Shown one piece after another: positions 5,942 to 7,716 of a stretch of 7,716 bases of DNA. The notes below the pieces were generated by a model. It worked only from the letters and a program-made list of their open reading frames with translations, was not told where the DNA came from and made no database searches. Both the position numbers and the translations under genes were made by a program. Source of the DNA: an uncultured Actinomyces sp. (GTDB lineage: Bacteria > Actinomycetota > Actinomycetes > Actinomycetales > Actinomycetaceae); NCBI GenBank assembly GCA_945949035.1, contig CAMFDH010000059.1:1-7716 (forward strand), read 5' to 3'. Within the stretch, counting starts at the first letter, position 1. The number at the start of each line of letters is the position of its first letter.

Positions 5942-6672
5942 AGTTTCGTCCTTTCACGATTGCACTTGTAGCAATGGGGATAACTCTCTAGTTCGTCTAG
6001 ATCGTCAGGATGGGCGAGTGCCCAGTCCAACACCTCCTGTGCTCTGACCAGCATAGCATCGGCGGTGGCTTTGTCAAACTTGAAACGTAGTTCTGTGACG
6101 CCTGTCTCAAAGTTTGCGATAGTTGCGTCACGAGGGATCATGAGTAGCGACACCGTTTCAACGGGTGCGCCCTCGTTCTCTACTCCTAGACCATACAACA
6201 TCTGCTGTACGTAGTACTGCTGTAGCGTCCCTACCACGGGGCTGTCGTTGTCGAAGAGCACCGTGCCGTCTTCGAGAGTGGTGAACGCCCGAGCAATGCT
6301 GTTGATCCTCTTGGTGGAAGAGAACTTGAGATCAATGATCTGCTTGTCGTGCCACGAGTAGAGGTCCACCGAGCCGGTGATCGTACCGATACCCTCGATC
6401 TCACCGACAGTTACTCTCATTTCATGTGAGAAGCCGGGGATCTCTAGCCTCTCGATAGCGGCGTGCCCTGCGGTGCCGATCCATGAGGCGATCGACTCTT
6501 CTCGGGTGTCCGGGGGACATGTCCGGGCGGACTCAAGCAACCGTTCCGCAAGGCACCGCTCGCAAGGGTTGCCGATCTCAGAAGGCCCGATCTTCCTCTG
6601 CTTACTGCGTTCACTAGGGCGGGCGATCTTGTCGAGTACCGCCTGTGCCGCCGGGCTTATTTCCATAGCCAC
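5932..6672 (-). CDS. Cas4/RecB-like PD-(D/E)XK nuclease with probable Fe-S cluster
   Basis: The 246-residue protein looks like a phage RecB/Cas4-type exonuclease that processes DNA ends. Numbering is from the GTG start. GPSEIGNPCERC (29-40) is the entry motif with C37; GTAGHAAIE (66-74) carries the family histidine H70. GSVD (100-103) provides D103, IDLKF (113-117) the D114-x-K116 catalytic pair, and QQMLY (156-160) the Q-x3-Y motif. C234-x2-C237-x7-C245 at the very C-terminus, with C37, gives the four cysteines expected for a [4Fe-4S] cluster. The GTG at 6672 has GGAG eight bases upstream and overlaps the previous gene by 16 bp. The ATG at 6666 is an alternative without a clear site. The frame stays open up to 6867, but that would overlay the upstream gene and is not credible. 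Sak4 and DUF669-like genes follow, fitting recombination. Confidence 0.88.
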   Translation of the reverse strand: MAMEISPAAQAVLDKIARPSERSKQRKIGPSEIGNPCERCLAERLLESARTCPPDTREESIASWIGTAGHAAIERLEIPGFSHEMRVTVGEIEGIGTITGSVDLYSWHDKQIIDLKFSSTKRINSIARAFTTLEDGTVLFDNDSPVVGTLQQYYVQQMLYGLGVENEGAPVETVSLLMIPRDATIANFETGVTELRFKFDKATADAMLVRAQEVLDWALAHPDDLDELESYPHCYKCNRERTKLCI

Positions 6673-6926
6673 TTCATATGCTCCGTCTCTGTCATCACCC
6701 TTAGTAGGTGAGCGTATTCTTTCCACACGTCTAGTGGGTGTCGCATGAGGACTACCACATCGTGCGGTTCGTAGTTGTCTAAGTAGATCTTGGCTGACTG
6801 ACCCGGCGGATAGGGGCAAGTGTTCACGACATGGGTAAGTAGGTTGCCCTTGCTCTTGTACACCCAACCCCTGTTGCGTAGGTCGTTAGCCCTATTCGGG
6901 ATCTGGGAAACTGGGAAATCTATCAA
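6657..6926 (-). CDS. Hypothetical protein, 89 residues, probable TTG start
   Basis: I do not recognise this protein. It runs from a helix-like ANDLRNRGW segment through VYKSKGNLLTHVV and KIYLDNY to VVVLMRHPLDVWKEYAHLL, ending MKWLWK. It is rich in Trp, Tyr and Leu and has one cysteine (C38). The start is TTG at 6926, with GGAGAAAGG nine bases upstream, overlapping the end of the preceding gene by 35 bp. A GTG at 6863 would give 68 residues without overlap and has a weaker GGGG upstream, but it would cut the likely N-terminal helix. The TAA stop overlaps the nuclease start. The start region contains an 8-bp tandem repeat. The open frame and tight fit in the operon make it a probable gene, though the start is uncertain. 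Confidence 0.65.
   Translation of the reverse strand: MIDFPVSQIPNRANDLRNRGWVYKSKGNLLTHVVNTCPYPPGQSAKIYLDNYEPHDVVVLMRHPLDVWKEYAHLLRVMTETEHMKWLWK
6681..6684 (-). promoter_or_regulatory. Ribosome binding site deciding the nuclease start
   Basis: GGAG on the minus strand lies eight bases before the GTG at 6672 but fourteen before the ATG at 6666. It favours the GTG. It lies within the coding part of the upstream gene, so coupling between the two is also likely. Confidence 0.5.
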
Positions 6927-7122
6927 TGAGCATTGCCTTTCTCCAAGGCTGATCGTTCATCTCGAACGCCAGTTGTGCGAGTTCCAAGTAGTCGCTCTCG
7001 TACAGAACAACTCTTTCGACCTCGAACTCTCCGGTCTCGGGGTTACGGTTCACGATACGATCACCCGTTACGGCGTACCGCTTTCCTGTCGGCTCCTTGT
7101 AGGAAGCAAGCACTTTAGTCAT
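6892..7122 (-). CDS. Hypothetical protein, 76 residues
   Basis: I do not recognise this protein. The N-terminal half looks like a beta hairpin unit (KRYAVTGDRIVNRNPETGEFEVERVVLY), followed by a helix (SDYLELAQLAFEMN) and a short WRKAMLIDRFPSFPDPE tail. There are no cysteines and no membrane segment. The ATG at 7122 has GAGAGGTGA upstream, and its ATG overlaps the previous stop as ATGA. The last 35 bp overlap the next gene, and the proline-rich end coincides with an 8-bp tandem repeat, so the C-terminus may be the result of a frame change. Function unknown. Confidence 0.75.
   Translation of the reverse strand: MTKVLASYKEPTGKRYAVTGDRIVNRNPETGEFEVERVVLYESDYLELAQLAFEMNDQPWRKAMLIDRFPSFPDPE
6903..6918. 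repeat. Perfect 8-bp tandem duplication in an overlap of two genes
   Basis: CTGGGAAA occurs twice in a row on the plus strand (TTTCCCAG twice on the minus strand). It lies in the 35-bp overlap between the genes at 6892..7122 and 6657..6926. Because the unit is 8 bases, each change in copy number shifts the reading frame; one extra copy would join the two frames. Confidence 0.85.
6936..6944 (-). promoter_or_regulatory. Ribosome binding site supporting a TTG start
   Basis: GGAGAAAGG lies inside the preceding gene, nine bases ahead of the TTG at 6926. It is the best Shine-Dalgarno match near this gene and supports the unusual start codon. Confidence 0.5.
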
Positions 7123-7328
7123 AGCGTGTTCACCTCTCTCACGTCTTCGACATATGCTGCTGCCAGCCTAGTGCCGCGCTTCCCGTCAGCCCCGACGGGC
7201 TGGATAATAAGCTTGGGAAACTTTCGGTCGTTGGTGCCGACGTTCTGATACGGTCCCGAAGTGTTCTCCCTATCCAGAGCCATGTCGAAGACGTACCCCG
7301 GCATACCCTCCACGGTTACAAGTCTCAT
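7119..7328 (-). CDS. Hypothetical protein, 69 residues
   Basis: I do not recognise this small protein. It starts MRLVTVEGMPGYVFDMALD, continues with a polar stretch rich in Asn, Asp and Gly, then KFPKLIIQPVGADGKRG, and ends with a helix (RLAAAYVEDVREVNTL). It looks soluble and slightly charged. The ATG at 7328 has GAGGGAAG just upstream and overlaps the previous stop as ATGA; its own stop overlaps the next start in the same way. This chain of ATGA junctions shows that it is translated as part of one coupled operon. Function unknown. Confidence 0.75.
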   Translation of the reverse strand: MRLVTVEGMPGYVFDMALDRENTSGPYQNVGTNDRKFPKLIIQPVGADGKRGTRLAAAYVEDVREVNTL

Positions 7329-7510
7329 TCTTCCCTCAATTCGTAGCCGACAACGCCATCGCTCTCAAACGGGTACTTGTTACCGGCAAGATACTTGTTG
7401 ATCTCTTCCTGAATGGGACCACCAGTACCGTAGATCTGCCGTGGGGAATCCCAGGCTGGCTCCCAGTAGTCTTCTCGGAAGTACTTTACGTAGAGCATTA
7501 CTCGTTTCAT
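7325..7510 (-). CDS. Hypothetical protein, 61 residues
   Basis: I do not recognise this protein. It begins MKRVMLYVKYFREDYWEPAW and is rich in aromatic and charged residues, with a middle Gly-rich loop (YGTGGP), a short helix (IQEEINKYLAG) and an acidic end (ELREE). The ATG at 7510 was chosen because GAGAGGTGAAG lies directly upstream and the start overlaps the previous stop as ATGA. The open frame extends to 7570, but that part lies inside the previous gene and has no ribosome binding site. Function unknown; its place in a coupled chain of small phage genes is the only context. Confidence 0.75.
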   Translation of the reverse strand: MKRVMLYVKYFREDYWEPAWDSPRQIYGTGGPIQEEINKYLAGNKYPFESDGVVGYELREE

Positions 7511-7716
7511 GGCTTCACCTCTCGCACTGTCACTGTCGGGTTCTGATCTTCGACTCGGGCCTGTTCCCATTCCTTAGGGAACATCACCTTGAGCTTGGCA
7601 GGATCGTAGTCCCTCTCCTTGTACAGTGTTTCTCTTTCCTTGTTCGACATCTTCTTCTTTGCCATAAGCTGCTTGGCAATGTCTGCCTTGTAGCGCTTGG
7701 TGTAGGCCACGTTCAC
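7507..7716 (-). CDS. Hypothetical charged protein, 69 residues visible, possibly partial
   Basis: I do not recognise this protein. It is very rich in Lys, Arg, Glu and Asp and looks helical (YTKRYKADIAKQLMAKKK, then SNKERETLYKERD), with a Pro-containing segment (KVMFPKEWEQARVEDQNP) and a beta-like end (TVTVREV). The first visible codon is GTG at 7716, which can be the start or an internal valine, because the upstream sequence is outside the window. An inner ATG (residue 18) has no good ribosome binding site. The TGA stop overlaps the next start as ATGA. A nucleic-acid-associated role would fit the charge, but this is a guess. Confidence 0.65.
   Translation of the reverse strand: MNVAYTKRYKADIAKQLMAKKKMSNKERETLYKERDYDPAKLKVMFPKEWEQARVEDQNPTVTVREVKP

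Noticed and set aside
6673..6867. Long N-terminal extension of the nuclease frame
   Set aside because: The extension is Arg/Ser/Pro-rich, covers most of the 89-residue gene and has no family similarity, while a start at 6672 or 6666 gives the normal nuclease N-terminus.
6904..6910. T TTC CCA heptamer in frame at the end of the 76-residue gene, as a possible -1 frameshift site
   Set aside because: A -1 shift does not lead into the next gene's frame; a +1 shift would be needed, so the tandem repeat is the better observation.
1..7716. tRNA genes, CRISPR arrays, insertion sequences, attachment sites and an AT-rich origin
   Set aside because: I saw no cloverleaf, spaced repeats, terminal inverted repeats or iteron clusters; the window is almost entirely coding.

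Overview
This window looks like part of the replication and recombination region of a tailed double-stranded DNA phage or prophage. All genes are read from the minus strand and packed almost without gaps, each with a purine-rich ribosome binding site or translational coupling. G+C is a little over half. There are no tRNA, rRNA, insertion sequence, CRISPR or integrase signals. A 53-residue zinc-finger-like protein ending around WHLTS, a family I associate with phages of Actinobacteria, hints at an actinobacterial host, but the host cannot be fixed from this sequence.

In the direction of transcription (high to low coordinates) there are three modules separated by two strong hairpins. Module 1 (7716 to 4323) starts with five small unrecognised genes joined by overlaps. 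They are followed by a Cas4/RecB-like PD-(D/E)XK nuclease with a probable Fe-S cluster, an 85-residue unknown, a Sak4-like RecA-fold ATPase and a DUF669-like protein that is probably a single-strand DNA-binding factor. Every gene overlaps the next, and the module ends at a hairpin with a 12-bp stem (4284..4313). Module 2 (4262 to 970) encodes a 762-residue primase-helicase (AEP-type primase fused to a DUF3987-like ATPase), a Dam-family N6-adenine methyltransferase and an unrecognised 151-residue protein. It ends at a second hairpin (938..963). Module 3 (919 to 1) encodes the small zinc protein, whose stop overlaps the start of a family A DNA polymerase. Only the polymerase N-terminus and two of its three exonuclease motifs fall inside the window.

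Read together, the primase-helicase and polymerase would copy the genome. The nuclease, Sak4-like ATPase and DUF669-like protein look like an end-processing and strand-annealing or exchange set, and the methyltransferase would mark adenines. The core is a known kind of phage toolkit. The less explained parts are the small zinc protein coupled to the polymerase, the altered P-loop of the primase-helicase, the hairpins that leave little room for promoters, an 8-bp tandem repeat where two small genes overlap, and a high density of GATC sites beside the methyltransferase gene. I did not find convincing evidence for a wholly new system.
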